Source of the DNA: Bacteroidales bacterium
GTDB taxonomy: Bacteria > Bacteroidota > Bacteroidia > Bacteroidales > UBA932
Assembly: GCA_017551425.1 (NCBI GenBank)
Contig: JAFZLQ010000057.1
Coordinates: forward strand, 1 to 31,901
DNA: 31,901 bases
Reading direction: 5' to 3'
Shown here: in pieces, positions 14,643 through 23,063 of the stretch
How positions within the stretch are numbered: the first letter of the stretch is position 1
Layout of the letters: the number at the start of each line of letters is the position of its first letter
Translations under genes and position numbers: made by a program
Notes under the pieces: model-generated
Seen by the model: the letters and a program-made list of their open reading frames with translations, nothing else
The model's database searches: none
Told to the model about the DNA's origin: nothing

Positions 14643-16259
14643 TTACTCAAACCCCAGTTTCTTCAGGCCGGAGGCGAGGTCTTTGTTTTTCATGAAGAGG
14701 TTCCAGAGAAGGGCGGAGCGGTAGTTCTCTATCATGATGACGATGGGGCCCTGGTCGATGGCGAGGTAGCTCGTGGCGAACCAGTTCCGGTCCAGGCAGA
14801 AGGCGTCCTTGAAGCCGTAGTCGCCCCAGAGGCGGTCGCCGTACACATAGTAGAACTCACGCATGGCGGCGATGCTCTCGTCGGGCGTGTATGGCATGGA
14901 GGCCAGGGCGGCCGTGGGGGCTATGACCCCGAGGTCGTTGGACGGCGCCGATGCCGAATAACCGTCGGGGATGTCGCTGGCCGTGAGGCCCCAGCAGGCG
15001 GGACCGTAGCCGGCGTGCCCTCCGGGGTTGGAGACGCAGTAGTTGTAATTGTATCGGGCATGCGCGACGTTCATCGCCCAGTAATCGGCATACTTGTCCT
15101 TGAGACCGCGGGGATCGAGCCCGAGGAAGGAATAATGGGTGAAGAACAGCGGCCCCCGGTAGTCGTTCTTCATGCTGCCGTTCTGCGTCCAGCCCTTGTG
15201 GTAAACGCTCGCGGGAACGCTGTGGGTGGGCGATGAGGCCGCAAGAACGTACACTATGAGTGCCTCGTTCCAGCCCCGTATGGGCATGTTCATGTCCCAG
15301 TTGTAATCGGGCGACCAGTGCCAGTACAGCACGTCCTGCCCGTCCCGGGTGAACCAGTCCCATTCCACGGCCCGCCAGATGGCGTCTATGCCGCTGCGGA
15401 TGTCGGCCTCGCCCGGAGAGTCGAAGTATTCGGCCACGGTGAGCAGTCCCTGGATGAGGAAGGCCGTCTCCACGAGGTCTGCGCCGTTGTCTTTCTGGCT
15501 GAAGGGCTGGGCCTTTCCGGTGGAGCCGTTGAGCCAGTGGGAGTACGCCCCGTGGAAGCGTTCGGCCTTGTTCTTCAGGAAGTTCACTATGGTGCGAAGG
15601 CGCTCTGCGGCCTGCTCGCGGGTAACGAATCCGCGTTCAACCGCAACGGGAAGCGTCATTATTCCGAATCCGGAGCCGCCGGAGGTGACGGTATCCCCGG
15701 AGCCGAAACGCTCACGCGCGAGCCCGCTGACGGGGTGCCCGTAGTCCCAGAAGTACCGGAAGGTCTGCTTCTGCACGAGCGTCAGCAGATCCTCGTCGGG
15801 AATGAGCTCGAACTTGAGCCCGTTGTCGTATGCGGTGGTGAAAGTGAACGAGAACGACGACTTAAGGTTCACGCCGAAGCATTCGCCTTCGGCAATGGAA
15901 AAACTGTATTTGGTGTACGACTGAAGCGTCTGGACGGGCTTCAGGAGCAGCACGGACGCATCTTTGTCCGACACGCTGGCCGTAAGGGCGCCGCCGGAGA
16001 AATCGACGGACGACAGCGACGCCTCGTCGGCCTTGACCTCCCGGGTGAAGCTAAGCTCGAAAACAGGAGTGAAGGAGACGTCGCCCATGGTGCCGGAAAC
16101 GGGGAGTTTCCTGCCGTCTATGGATGCGCTCACCACCATGGCCTTGGGGAGCACGACGGGCGTGGGGTCGTCCGGCCCGGGTTCGGGCCCGGGAGGCGTG
16201 ACCTCGTTGCAGGACAGCGTGGCCGCAAGCAGCGCGGCGGATAACAGAAGCATTCTCAA
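14643..16259 (-). CDS. GH144-like glycanase lipoprotein (PF10091 'glycoamylase' family)
   Basis: About 538 residues. A lipoprotein signal ends at LSC, followed by a proline-rich spacer (PPGPEPGPDDP), an Ig-like beta domain (about 40-145) and an (alpha/alpha)6-type catalytic domain. Family signatures are FRYFWDYGHPVSGLARERFG, SGGSGFGIMTLPVAVERGFV, ERFHGAYSHWLNGSTGK, DNGADLVETAFLIQGLL, MPIRGWNEALIVYVLA and FYYVYGDRLWGDYGFKDAF. PF10091 members include GH144 endo-beta-1,2-glucanases, so beta-1,2-glucan is the likely substrate (inference). In this frame the first possible start is TTG 16259 (giving MRMLLLS, with a basic residue); ATG 16253 is an alternative. Last gene of the SusCD operon. Confidence 0.88.
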   Translation of the reverse strand: MRMLLLSAALLAATLSCNEVTPPGPEPGPDDPTPVVLPKAMVVSASIDGRKLPVSGTMGDVSFTPVFELSFTREVKADEASLSSVDFSGGALTASVSDKDASVLLLKPVQTLQSYTKYSFSIAEGECFGVNLKSSFSFTFTTAYDNGLKFELIPDEDLLTLVQKQTFRYFWDYGHPVSGLARERFGSGDTVTSGGSGFGIMTLPVAVERGFVTREQAAERLRTIVNFLKNKAERFHGAYSHWLNGSTGKAQPFSQKDNGADLVETAFLIQGLLTVAEYFDSPGEADIRSGIDAIWRAVEWDWFTRDGQDVLYWHWSPDYNWDMNMPIRGWNEALIVYVLAASSPTHSVPASVYHKGWTQNGSMKNDYRGPLFFTHYSFLGLDPRGLKDKYADYWAMNVAHARYNYNYCVSNPGGHAGYGPACWGLTASDIPDGYSASAPSNDLGVIAPTAALASMPYTPDESIAAMREFYYVYGDRLWGDYGFKDAFCLDRNWFATSYLAIDQGPIVIMIENYRSALLWNLFMKNKDLASGLKKLGFE

Positions 16260-16262
16260 CGT

Positions 16263-17198
16263 TTATTCCATTTCAAGGTTAATAGCAAGCTCCTCTTTGT
16301 ACAGGGCGAGGATTTCGTCCTCCGAGAAAGCTTTGTCGAAGAGGCGGATTTCGTCTATGCTGCCGGCCCAGTAGTTCTGCCAGGTCTGGAAGGAGTCACC
16401 CTCTATGAAAGATGACCATCCGCCTACGTAGAAAGCGTCGGCGAACTCGGTGACGAGGTTGTTGAACGGAATGTACTGGCCGAAGGTGAGCTCCCTCACC
16501 GGCAGGCCGTTCAGGTACAGGTTCCCCACGCCTACGGTGTAATCGTAAGTTGCGGCAAACTGGCACCAGTCGCCGTATCTGGCGAATGCGGGGTCGCTCG
16601 CGTCGAGCCAGAAGTTCTGCTCGTTGCCGCCGGCGTCGTGGAACAGCAGGCGTCCGTTCACCTGCTGCCAGGGCTCGCCGGTCTCCTTGTCGGCGCCGTA
16701 GTTGTCGTAATAGATTATGAATGCGGGGAAATCATGGTGGTTGTTGCCGGAGCGGGCTCCGTTCAGGGAGACGATGCCTCCCTTGGGATATTCCTCGCTG
16801 GCCTTTATCCAGGCCGTGAACGTTATGCTTTCAAGCTTGGTGAACAGGGAACCGGCGGCCACGTCGAACTTGGTGTAGGCCGTGTTGGAGTTGACGCCGC
16901 TTTGGTTGGTCCAGCCCTTTTCTATGAATCCGCCGGCGATGAAAGCGTCCCCCGCAGTTTCGGCAAAGGTCACGCCTTCGCCCTTTTCTATGAGGTTGTC
17001 GTTATCGAAGGAGATGTACAGCACGAGGTTCTCGGCACAGGTCTTTACCTCGGGCCTCTGGTATTCCACCGGCTGCTCGGGATCGTCGGGGTCGTCCGTG
17101 GTCGCGTTGCCGGAAGGCCTGTCCGGATAGCTTGGCTTACAGCTGAATCCCAGCAGGATAAGGGACGTGAATGCTGCGATCAGAGATATTCTTTTCAT
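16263..17198 (-). CDS. LamG/concanavalin-A-like surface lipoprotein of the PUL
   Basis: A 311-residue lipoprotein: MKRISLIAAFTSLILLGFSC (Cys20). After a spacer rich in D/P comes a laminin-G-like beta-sandwich (LamG-3 type): NLVLYISFDNDNLIEKGEG at its start, LESITFTAWIKASEEYPKGG in the middle, DWCQFAATYDYTVGVGNLYL then GLPVRELTFG, and the closing NYWAGSIDEIRLFDKAFSED. Such proteins in SusCD operons are taken to bind glycan at the cell surface. The start is ATG 17198; the frame stays open upstream only as a shadow of susD. It lies 11 nt after susD and 3 nt before the glycanase. Confidence 0.85.
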   Translation of the reverse strand: MKRISLIAAFTSLILLGFSCKPSYPDRPSGNATTDDPDDPEQPVEYQRPEVKTCAENLVLYISFDNDNLIEKGEGVTFAETAGDAFIAGGFIEKGWTNQSGVNSNTAYTKFDVAAGSLFTKLESITFTAWIKASEEYPKGGIVSLNGARSGNNHHDFPAFIIYYDNYGADKETGEPWQQVNGRLLFHDAGGNEQNFWLDASDPAFARYGDWCQFAATYDYTVGVGNLYLNGLPVRELTFGQYIPFNNLVTEFADAFYVGGWSSFIEGDSFQTWQNYWAGSIDEIRLFDKAFSEDEILALYKEELAINLEME

Positions 17199-17209
17199 GA
17201 TGTTTGATT

Positions 17210-18691
17210 CTAATACGTGTAACCCGGGGTCTGGGGGAGATTGGGATTGAGCTGGCGCTGGTCCGCCGGTATGGGGAAGAGCTCGTTCTTGCCCGTGGTG
17301 AAGCCGAGAGGGCCGAGCACGCTGGCGGCCCTGCCCCAGCGCACGAGGTCGAAGAAGCGGTTTTCCTCCAGGGCCAGTTCGGCGCGGCGCTCGTCGTAGA
17401 TGTTGTCGAGGGTGGCTTCGGTGGCCTTGAGGCCGGCGCGGGCGCGCACCTCGTTCAGCGCCGATTCCGCGGTATAGCCGGACTTGGTGCGGACGGCAGC
17501 GCCCTTGGCCATCGCCTCGGCGAAGATAAGCAGCACGTCGGCGTAGCGGATAAGCCGCATGTTGTGGTCGAGGCCGTAGGAATTGAAGCTGCGGGTGCAG
17601 TATTTGGACGGCACGTAAACCTTGCCGTTGTAATAGCGGTTGGGGCATTTCGCCGATATCTCGTCACCCTCGGGAGTGGTCTTGCCGCGCTCCAGGAGCG
17701 TTACGCTCTTGCGGATGGTGTCGCCGCGTTTGGTCAGGAAGGACACCAGGCTCTGGCTGGGGACCTTGTAGCCCCATCCCTGGAACGTGCCGGGGTTGTT
17801 GCGCGGCCCCTGGATGAAGCCGTAGTAGCAGATGGGCATGCCGCCGGTCACCTGGCCGAGGTCGGAGCTCTGTATCTCCATGAGGGATTCAGGGCCGTTC
17901 TCGTGCTCCACGCTGAAGGCGTCGCGGAAGTGGGGCATGAGGGAGAACCGGCCCGATGCGATGATGGTGTCGGCCTGCGCCGCAGCCTCCCTCCAGTCGC
18001 GGTTGTACAGCGCCACCTTGGATTTGAGCGCCCTGGCGGTATAGCTCGTGTAGCGGCCCTGGAGATCGGAATAGGAGTCCGGCAGGCTGGCTATGGCGGC
18101 GTCGAGGTCGCTGTAGAGGAACTTGTAGATATCGGCGACGGAGCTGACTTTCATGGTGGCGAGCTCGCCGGCGTCCATGGTGTGGTCGATAAGGGGGATC
18201 TGGCCGAACATGCGCACGAGGTTGAAGTAAGCCCAGGCGCGTATGACCCTGGCCTCTCCGCGGCATTCCTCCACCTGTCTCAGGGCGCCTTCGTCCTTGA
18301 TGGCGGCCTTGAACTTGTCCATGGATTCATAGGCATGGTTGGCCGCGGACACCACGTTGTAGAAATAGCTCCAGACGTAGCCGATGTGGTCGTTGGTGGG
18401 TCCGTAGGTGAAGTTGTCGAACTCCCCGACCTCGGGGCCGTCGCTCTCGCTGCTGCCCTTGTCGGCGTCGTCGGACGCCACCTCGAGTACGGCTATGTAA
18501 TTCTGCGCCTCGCCCTCGGCCAGTCTCATGCTGGCATACGCCGCGCTAACCGGCAGGAAGATGTTGTCGGGCTTGGAATAGTCCATGCCGGTGGTGGGCA
18601 TGGTGGCCTCCATGCGGATGTCCAGGAAATCGGAACAGGATGCCGCCGCGAGGGCCGCCACTATGGCAATAAATATGTATTTAGCTTTCAT
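17210..18691 (-). CDS. SusD/RagB-family glycan-binding lipoprotein
   Basis: A 493-residue SusD-type lipoprotein that lids the SusC transporter and binds glycan. The lipobox is AAASC in MKAKYIFIAIVAALAAASC. It has the N-terminal helical part (SDFLDIRMEATMP, SAAYASMRLAEGEAQNYIAV) and the TPR scaffold (VEECRGEARVIRAWAYFNLV). The C-terminal motif RLIRYADVLLIFAEAMAKGA, then LNEVRARAG and ERRAELALEENRFFDLVRWG, is diagnostic of the family. It follows susC by 4 nt. Confidence 0.95.
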   Translation of the reverse strand: MKAKYIFIAIVAALAAASCSDFLDIRMEATMPTTGMDYSKPDNIFLPVSAAYASMRLAEGEAQNYIAVLEVASDDADKGSSESDGPEVGEFDNFTYGPTNDHIGYVWSYFYNVVSAANHAYESMDKFKAAIKDEGALRQVEECRGEARVIRAWAYFNLVRMFGQIPLIDHTMDAGELATMKVSSVADIYKFLYSDLDAAIASLPDSYSDLQGRYTSYTARALKSKVALYNRDWREAAAQADTIIASGRFSLMPHFRDAFSVEHENGPESLMEIQSSDLGQVTGGMPICYYGFIQGPRNNPGTFQGWGYKVPSQSLVSFLTKRGDTIRKSVTLLERGKTTPEGDEISAKCPNRYYNGKVYVPSKYCTRSFNSYGLDHNMRLIRYADVLLIFAEAMAKGAAVRTKSGYTAESALNEVRARAGLKATEATLDNIYDERRAELALEENRFFDLVRWGRAASVLGPLGFTTGKNELFPIPADQRQLNPNLPQTPGYTY

Positions 18692-18695
18692 TTTC

Positions 18696-21600
18696 CTATA
18701 GATTCAAGTTGACGCCTGCGGTGTATATTGCCTGCATGGGATAGACCGAGGAATTGTCGATGCCCGTTTCGATGGGGGAACCGCCGATTTCCGTGGTGAA
18801 TCCGTTGTAAGAGAAGAGCGACAGGGGGCGCTGGGCGGATACGTAAATCCTGAGCCGGCCGCCGCCGAAGACGTTCCTGAAGGTATAGCCCAGCTGGGCG
18901 TTCTGGATGCGGAACATGGAACCGTCTTCGATCCAGAAACTGTTGGCCTGGGCCATGAGGCTGGAGGTGAGCACCTTGGGTGACGGATAGGTGTCTGACG
19001 GAAGGTCCTTGCTCCAGGCGTTGTAGTAGAAGTCGTAGTCGTAGTTGGCCTCCGGGAACACCTTCTTGTTGAGGCGCTTGGCGTTGAAGATCTTGTTGCC
19101 GATGTTGGCGTTCATCACCACGGAGAAGTCGAAGCCCTTCCACTCGAAGCCGAGGTTGAAGCCCAGCATGAGCCAGGGCAGGGGAGAGCCGAGGTAGGTG
19201 CGGTCGGCCTCGGTGATCTTGCCGTCCGGCCCGCCGTCTTCGGCTCCGGCTATATCGCGGTAGCGGAAGTATCCGGCGCCGGTGTCCGACTGTGTGGGAA
19301 CGCCCTCGGCCGTAGCTTCCTTCTTGCTTTGGAAGACGCCTTCGACCTCATAGCCCCAGAAGGCGCCGATGGGGTATCCCACCTGGGTGAGGGTGGAGAA
19401 CACGCCGCCGACCTTGCCTCCGGGGATGTTGTCGCGCCCCTCGAGTGCAAGCACCTCGTTGTGGTTGAAGGTTGCGTTCATGCCCGCGTTGTAGCGGAAG
19501 TCGGAGCCAATCCTGTCGGCCCACTTGACGGAGAACTCCACGCCGGTGTTCAGCACCTGGCCGTTGTTGGCGAGGAGGGTTGCAACTCCGCCGCCGGTGG
19601 CTATGGGAGCATGGAACACCACCCTGTCGGTCACGCGCCTGTACCAGTCGATTTCACCGCTCAGGCGGCTGTCGAACATGGCGAAGTCGGCGCCGGCGTT
19701 GGTCTCGGTCACCACTTCCCACTTGAGGTAGTTCTGGAATACGGTCTGGGCGCCGATGCCGTCAACCAGCGTGTCGCCGAACACCGCCGACGAATCCACG
19801 CCGCTCACGCCGGTTATGTTGATGTCGTTGGCGGGCACGTTGTCGTTGCCCAGCATACCCCAGCTGGCGCGCAGCTTAAGGAAGTCAAGGAAGCCCACGC
19901 CCTTCATGAACGGCTCGTCGGAGATGTTCCAGCCGAGTCCCACGGAGGGGAAGAATCCCCATTTGTCCTGGTACTTGGAGCTTCCGTCGGCGCGGAACGT
20001 GACCGTCGCCAGGTACTTCTCCATGTAATTGTATGTGCCTCGGGCGAAGAAGGACAGGCCGTTGTAGCGGGAGGCTCCGTCCGTGGCCGTCTGGTTCTTG
20101 TACGAACCGTTCACGAGGTAGCGGGACTGCAGGTCGAAGTCGGGCACGCTGTGTGCCGATCCCGTGAGCCAGGCGTTGTACTGCATGCGGGTCGATTGGC
20201 CCAGCATGGCGGAGAAGGCATGCGCCCCGGCCCTGTCGGAATACGTGAGGGTATTGTCCAGGATGTGGTACATGCCGTAGGTGTATGTCTTGTTGAGGTT
20301 GGAGACCGACGTGCCCTGGGCGCCGCCTACGTAATACTCGGGCGTGTAGTTCTGCTGGTCGGCAAAGGTGAAGTCGAGGTTGTAGGCGGTCTTGAACTTG
20401 AGTTTCTCCGGGACGATGCTCGCCTCGGCATATGCCGAGAACACAGTCTTGATGCCGTCGTCCGTGTTGCGGGAATAGTATGCCGCCGCAGCCGGGTTGC
20501 CGTATGCCGTGGCGAAGCCGTAACGCTGCGGCGAGTCGAAGGGCTCGGGATAGGCGTCGGCGTTGTCCTCGCTGTAAACGCCATAGACTGGCGGATTCAC
20601 GAAGGCCTGGTAATAAACGCTGGAGTTGGGATTGTTCTTCATGTAGCGGGACACCACGGTGTTGAATCCCACCTTGAGCCAGGAGGTCATGGTCTGGTCC
20701 AGCCTTGCGCGGAAGTTCAGGCGGTTGTAGTCGTTTGTGCAGTAGTTCATGATGCCGTCCTGGTAGTAGTAGCTCAGACCTATCGAATAGTTGGTCTTGT
20801 CCGTGCCGCCGCTGAGGTCCAGGGAATGGGAATGCATGAACGCGTTGCGCACGAGCGTTTCGTACCAGTCTGTGCTCTCCCCGCTGAAGAGGGAAGTGTC
20901 GAAGACGGTGTCGAACGGATTGTCTGGATTGGCCATGTCGTACATCTCCATGTACTGCTTTGCGTTGGCCATGTGCATGATGTTGGTGGGCACCTGCAGG
21001 CCGGCGTATCCGTCGTAAGCCACCCGCACGCGTCCGGTCTCGCCCTTCCTGGTGGTGACGAGGATGACACCGTTGGCCGCACGCACGCCGTAGATAGCGG
21101 CGGCGGAAGCGTCCTTCAGTACGGTGAGTGACTCGATGTCGCTGGCGGAAAGGAAGTCGATGTTGTCCATGAAGGCGCCGTCAACGATGTAGAGCGGATT
21201 GGCGTAGTCGCCGATGGAGCCAACGCCGCGGATCTTCACGGCAGGGCCTGCGCCAGGGGCGCCGCTCTGGGTTATCTGTACGCCGCTGACCATGCCCTGC
21301 AGTGCGCTCATGGGGTTGGCGGCCGTCTGTTTGGCAAGCTCGTCACCCTTTACGTTGACTATGGGGGCGGTGAGGTCTTTGGCTTTCTGGGTGCCGTAGC
21401 CCACGACCACCACCTCTTCCAGGAAGTTCTGGTCTTCGCCGAGGGTGATGACGGCCGGTATGGCGGAAGCCTTGAAAGTCTGGGTGGCGTAGCCCATGCA
21501 GCTGATTTCGACGCTGGCGTCCGGGCCGGATACGTACAGCACGAAATCGCCGTCCAGGCCGGTGGAAGTGCCGTTTGTGGTGCCCGTCTCCAGGACCGTG

Positions 21601-21713
21601 GCCCCGATTACCGGACCCAGCTCATCCTGGATTACGCCCTTCACCTGATACGCCTGGCCGTAAGCGAGCGTGGCGATCAGGGAAAGAAAGATGATTGGCA
21701 GTAGTTTTTTCAT
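18696..21713 (-). CDS. SusC/RagA-family TonB-dependent outer-membrane transporter
   Basis: A 1005-residue SusC-type importer. MKKLLPIIFLSLIATLAYGQ is a Sec signal peptide. A carboxypeptidase-regulatory-like domain follows (YQVKGVIQDELGPVIGATVL), then the TonB-box region EEVVVVGYGTQKAKDLTAPI, the plug (ALQGMVSGVQITQSG, VKIRGVGSIG, NPLYIVDG, IESLTVLKDASAAAIYGVRA) and a beta-barrel ending YTAGVNLNL. ATG 21713 is chosen for its signal peptide; the frame is open 62 codons further upstream only as a shadow of the acyltransferase gene. The gap to that gene is just 26 nt with no TAnnTTTG box, so the PUL may be co-transcribed with it. Confidence 0.96.
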   Translation of the reverse strand: MKKLLPIIFLSLIATLAYGQAYQVKGVIQDELGPVIGATVLETGTTNGTSTGLDGDFVLYVSGPDASVEISCMGYATQTFKASAIPAVITLGEDQNFLEEVVVVGYGTQKAKDLTAPIVNVKGDELAKQTAANPMSALQGMVSGVQITQSGAPGAGPAVKIRGVGSIGDYANPLYIVDGAFMDNIDFLSASDIESLTVLKDASAAAIYGVRAANGVILVTTRKGETGRVRVAYDGYAGLQVPTNIMHMANAKQYMEMYDMANPDNPFDTVFDTSLFSGESTDWYETLVRNAFMHSHSLDLSGGTDKTNYSIGLSYYYQDGIMNYCTNDYNRLNFRARLDQTMTSWLKVGFNTVVSRYMKNNPNSSVYYQAFVNPPVYGVYSEDNADAYPEPFDSPQRYGFATAYGNPAAAAYYSRNTDDGIKTVFSAYAEASIVPEKLKFKTAYNLDFTFADQQNYTPEYYVGGAQGTSVSNLNKTYTYGMYHILDNTLTYSDRAGAHAFSAMLGQSTRMQYNAWLTGSAHSVPDFDLQSRYLVNGSYKNQTATDGASRYNGLSFFARGTYNYMEKYLATVTFRADGSSKYQDKWGFFPSVGLGWNISDEPFMKGVGFLDFLKLRASWGMLGNDNVPANDINITGVSGVDSSAVFGDTLVDGIGAQTVFQNYLKWEVVTETNAGADFAMFDSRLSGEIDWYRRVTDRVVFHAPIATGGGVATLLANNGQVLNTGVEFSVKWADRIGSDFRYNAGMNATFNHNEVLALEGRDNIPGGKVGGVFSTLTQVGYPIGAFWGYEVEGVFQSKKEATAEGVPTQSDTGAGYFRYRDIAGAEDGGPDGKITEADRTYLGSPLPWLMLGFNLGFEWKGFDFSVVMNANIGNKIFNAKRLNKKVFPEANYDYDFYYNAWSKDLPSDTYPSPKVLTSSLMAQANSFWIEDGSMFRIQNAQLGYTFRNVFGGGRLRIYVSAQRPLSLFSYNGFTTEIGGSPIETGIDNSSVYPMQAIYTAGVNLNL

Positions 21714-21739
21714 TATGCGGTTGTTGGTTATTCTCTCTT

Positions 21740-23011
21740 TTACGCCAGTCCCGGCTTGCAGGGCTTGCCAATGGACTCGCGGTAGTGGAAGTACAGCTCC
21801 TCCGTGGCGAGCGCCATCTTGGTTACGGAGCAGCCGGGGACCTTGGGATAGGTGTACCAGGTGTCCGTAAGGGTGTTCAGATCCACGCAGTCGCCCCACT
21901 TCCCCAGGTAATTGTATTCTATGTGCACCGAGTAGGCGGACGGAACGGGGATTTCCATCCTGTACTCCTTTCCAAGCAGGTCTTTAACGCTCACGCGGAA
22001 GCCGTTCATGTCGTGCACCATGGTGCCTTTCCCCAGGGGGATGAAGCGCTTGGAGTTGGGCAGCGAGCGCACTTCTACGGGGAGCTCTCCGGTACTGTAT
22101 TTGCAGGCATCCACCTCGGCGCGCACCTGCGCCCTTTCCCATTCGTACCAGTCGGGCACGTGGGAGAATTCGGTTTCGCCCTCGAGTGCGCTCAGCACCC
22201 CGTTCGGCGCCATGGTCCAGCGCTTGCCGCAGTGTTTGCAGAACAACTCGTTGCCGCTTGAGCCCATTTCGTATTCGGTGCCGCAGTGGGGACACTGGTA
22301 CAGCACCCTGTCCAGTCCTTCCGCGCGCTTTTCGTAATGCATCTCCAGGCCATTGTCCCTCAGCCAGGCGAAATCGTCGTACTGGAAGGCCTTCACGAGC
22401 TCCTCGTTTACGTCGTCGGCGCTCATGCCGGCGAGCTGCTCCGGGGTGAACAGCAGCTTGAAATCGGCCTCGGTGGGCTTGATCCCGCGGGGGGCCAGGT
22501 TCCAGAAGGGGGAGTTCACGTGATGCCCGTGGCAGATGAAGGTGGCCACAGGCACCTTGAGCATCTTGCAGAGCTTGCCAAGGGCCTCCGGGAGCACCGC
22601 CGTGGTGCCGCAGAGCGAGTAGCGGGCCTCCGGATATATTACGGCGATGTCTCCGTTCTCCACCACCCTGGCGAGCTGGCGGATGAGCGTGACGTCCGAG
22701 GTGAATTTGCGCTTGCAGATGCAGCCTACGTTGCGCAGCAGCCATTCGCGCCCGATGAAGCCGTCTATGGCCACCACGTAGTTGGCGCGGCGGGGGTATA
22801 TAGCTTTGGTAAGGACCTTGAAGTCCATGAAAGCGTTGTGGTTGCTCAGAAGCAGGAACGGGGGCTTGAGGTCTTTGGTGCCTTCGTAATGAATGACGGT
22901 CTTGTGGGAAAGCACGTCGGGAAGGCTCAGGAGGTAAGTAAGAGGCCTCAGAAACCATCTTGTGCGCACGGGAGGACGCGCCATATCGAATCGCTCGACT
23001 AAGTCACTCAT
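21740..23011 (-). CDS. PlsC-like lysophospholipid acyltransferase with zinc ribbon
   Basis: A 423-residue protein of three parts. Residues about 30-180 are a PlsC/LPLAT domain with the HX4D motif in LSNHNAFMDFK (His58, Asp63) and a variant of motif III, YPEARYS (127-132; PEGxxS in classic PlsC). Residues 238-262 form a zinc ribbon with CPHC (Cys240/243) and CKHC (Cys258/261). The C-terminal 150 residues are a beta-rich domain I do not recognise. The likely role is acylation of a lysophospholipid or related lipid at the inner membrane; the ribbon is unusual for a PlsC. Start ATG 23011 (MSDLVERFDMARPP); the open frame upstream overlaps the divergent gene and is spurious. First gene before susC. 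Confidence 0.85.
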   Translation of the reverse strand: MSDLVERFDMARPPVRTRWFLRPLTYLLSLPDVLSHKTVIHYEGTKDLKPPFLLLSNHNAFMDFKVLTKAIYPRRANYVVAIDGFIGREWLLRNVGCICKRKFTSDVTLIRQLARVVENGDIAVIYPEARYSLCGTTAVLPEALGKLCKMLKVPVATFICHGHHVNSPFWNLAPRGIKPTEADFKLLFTPEQLAGMSADDVNEELVKAFQYDDFAWLRDNGLEMHYEKRAEGLDRVLYQCPHCGTEYEMGSSGNELFCKHCGKRWTMAPNGVLSALEGETEFSHVPDWYEWERAQVRAEVDACKYSTGELPVEVRSLPNSKRFIPLGKGTMVHDMNGFRVSVKDLLGKEYRMEIPVPSAYSVHIEYNYLGKWGDCVDLNTLTDTWYTYPKVPGCSVTKMALATEELYFHYRESIGKPCKPGLA

Positions 23012-23027
23012 AAGCGGGAATTTTCCC

Positions 23028-23055
23028 GAAAGATACGATAATTTTATTAACTTTG
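23028..23055. promoter_or_regulatory. Back-to-back divergent promoters (acyltransferase-PUL / CNNM operon)
   Basis: GAAAGATA (23028-23035) is TATCTTTC on the minus strand, one base off TAnnTTTG; TAACTTTG (23048-23055) is a full plus-strand match. They are 12 nt apart across an AT-rich stretch. The plus-strand start point would be at about 23059-23062, just before ATG 23064, making a leaderless or very short-leader mRNA. A small CGGGAA/TTCCCG hairpin lies at 23015-23028. Confidence 0.5.
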
Positions 23056-23063
23056 CGCTCGTT

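Noticed and set aside
16263..17648. A 461-codon version of the LamG lipoprotein starting at 17648
   Set aside because: The extra 150 residues are Arg/Pro-rich shadow of susD; the signal peptide begins at 17198.
17204..18712. 502-codon plus-strand ORF antisense to susD
   Set aside because: Complete overlap with a clear SusD; composition is that of an antisense shadow.
19329..21131. 600-codon plus-strand ORF antisense to susC
   Set aside because: Shadow of SusC codon bias (Val/Gly/Ala/His-rich nonsense); no start context or domain.
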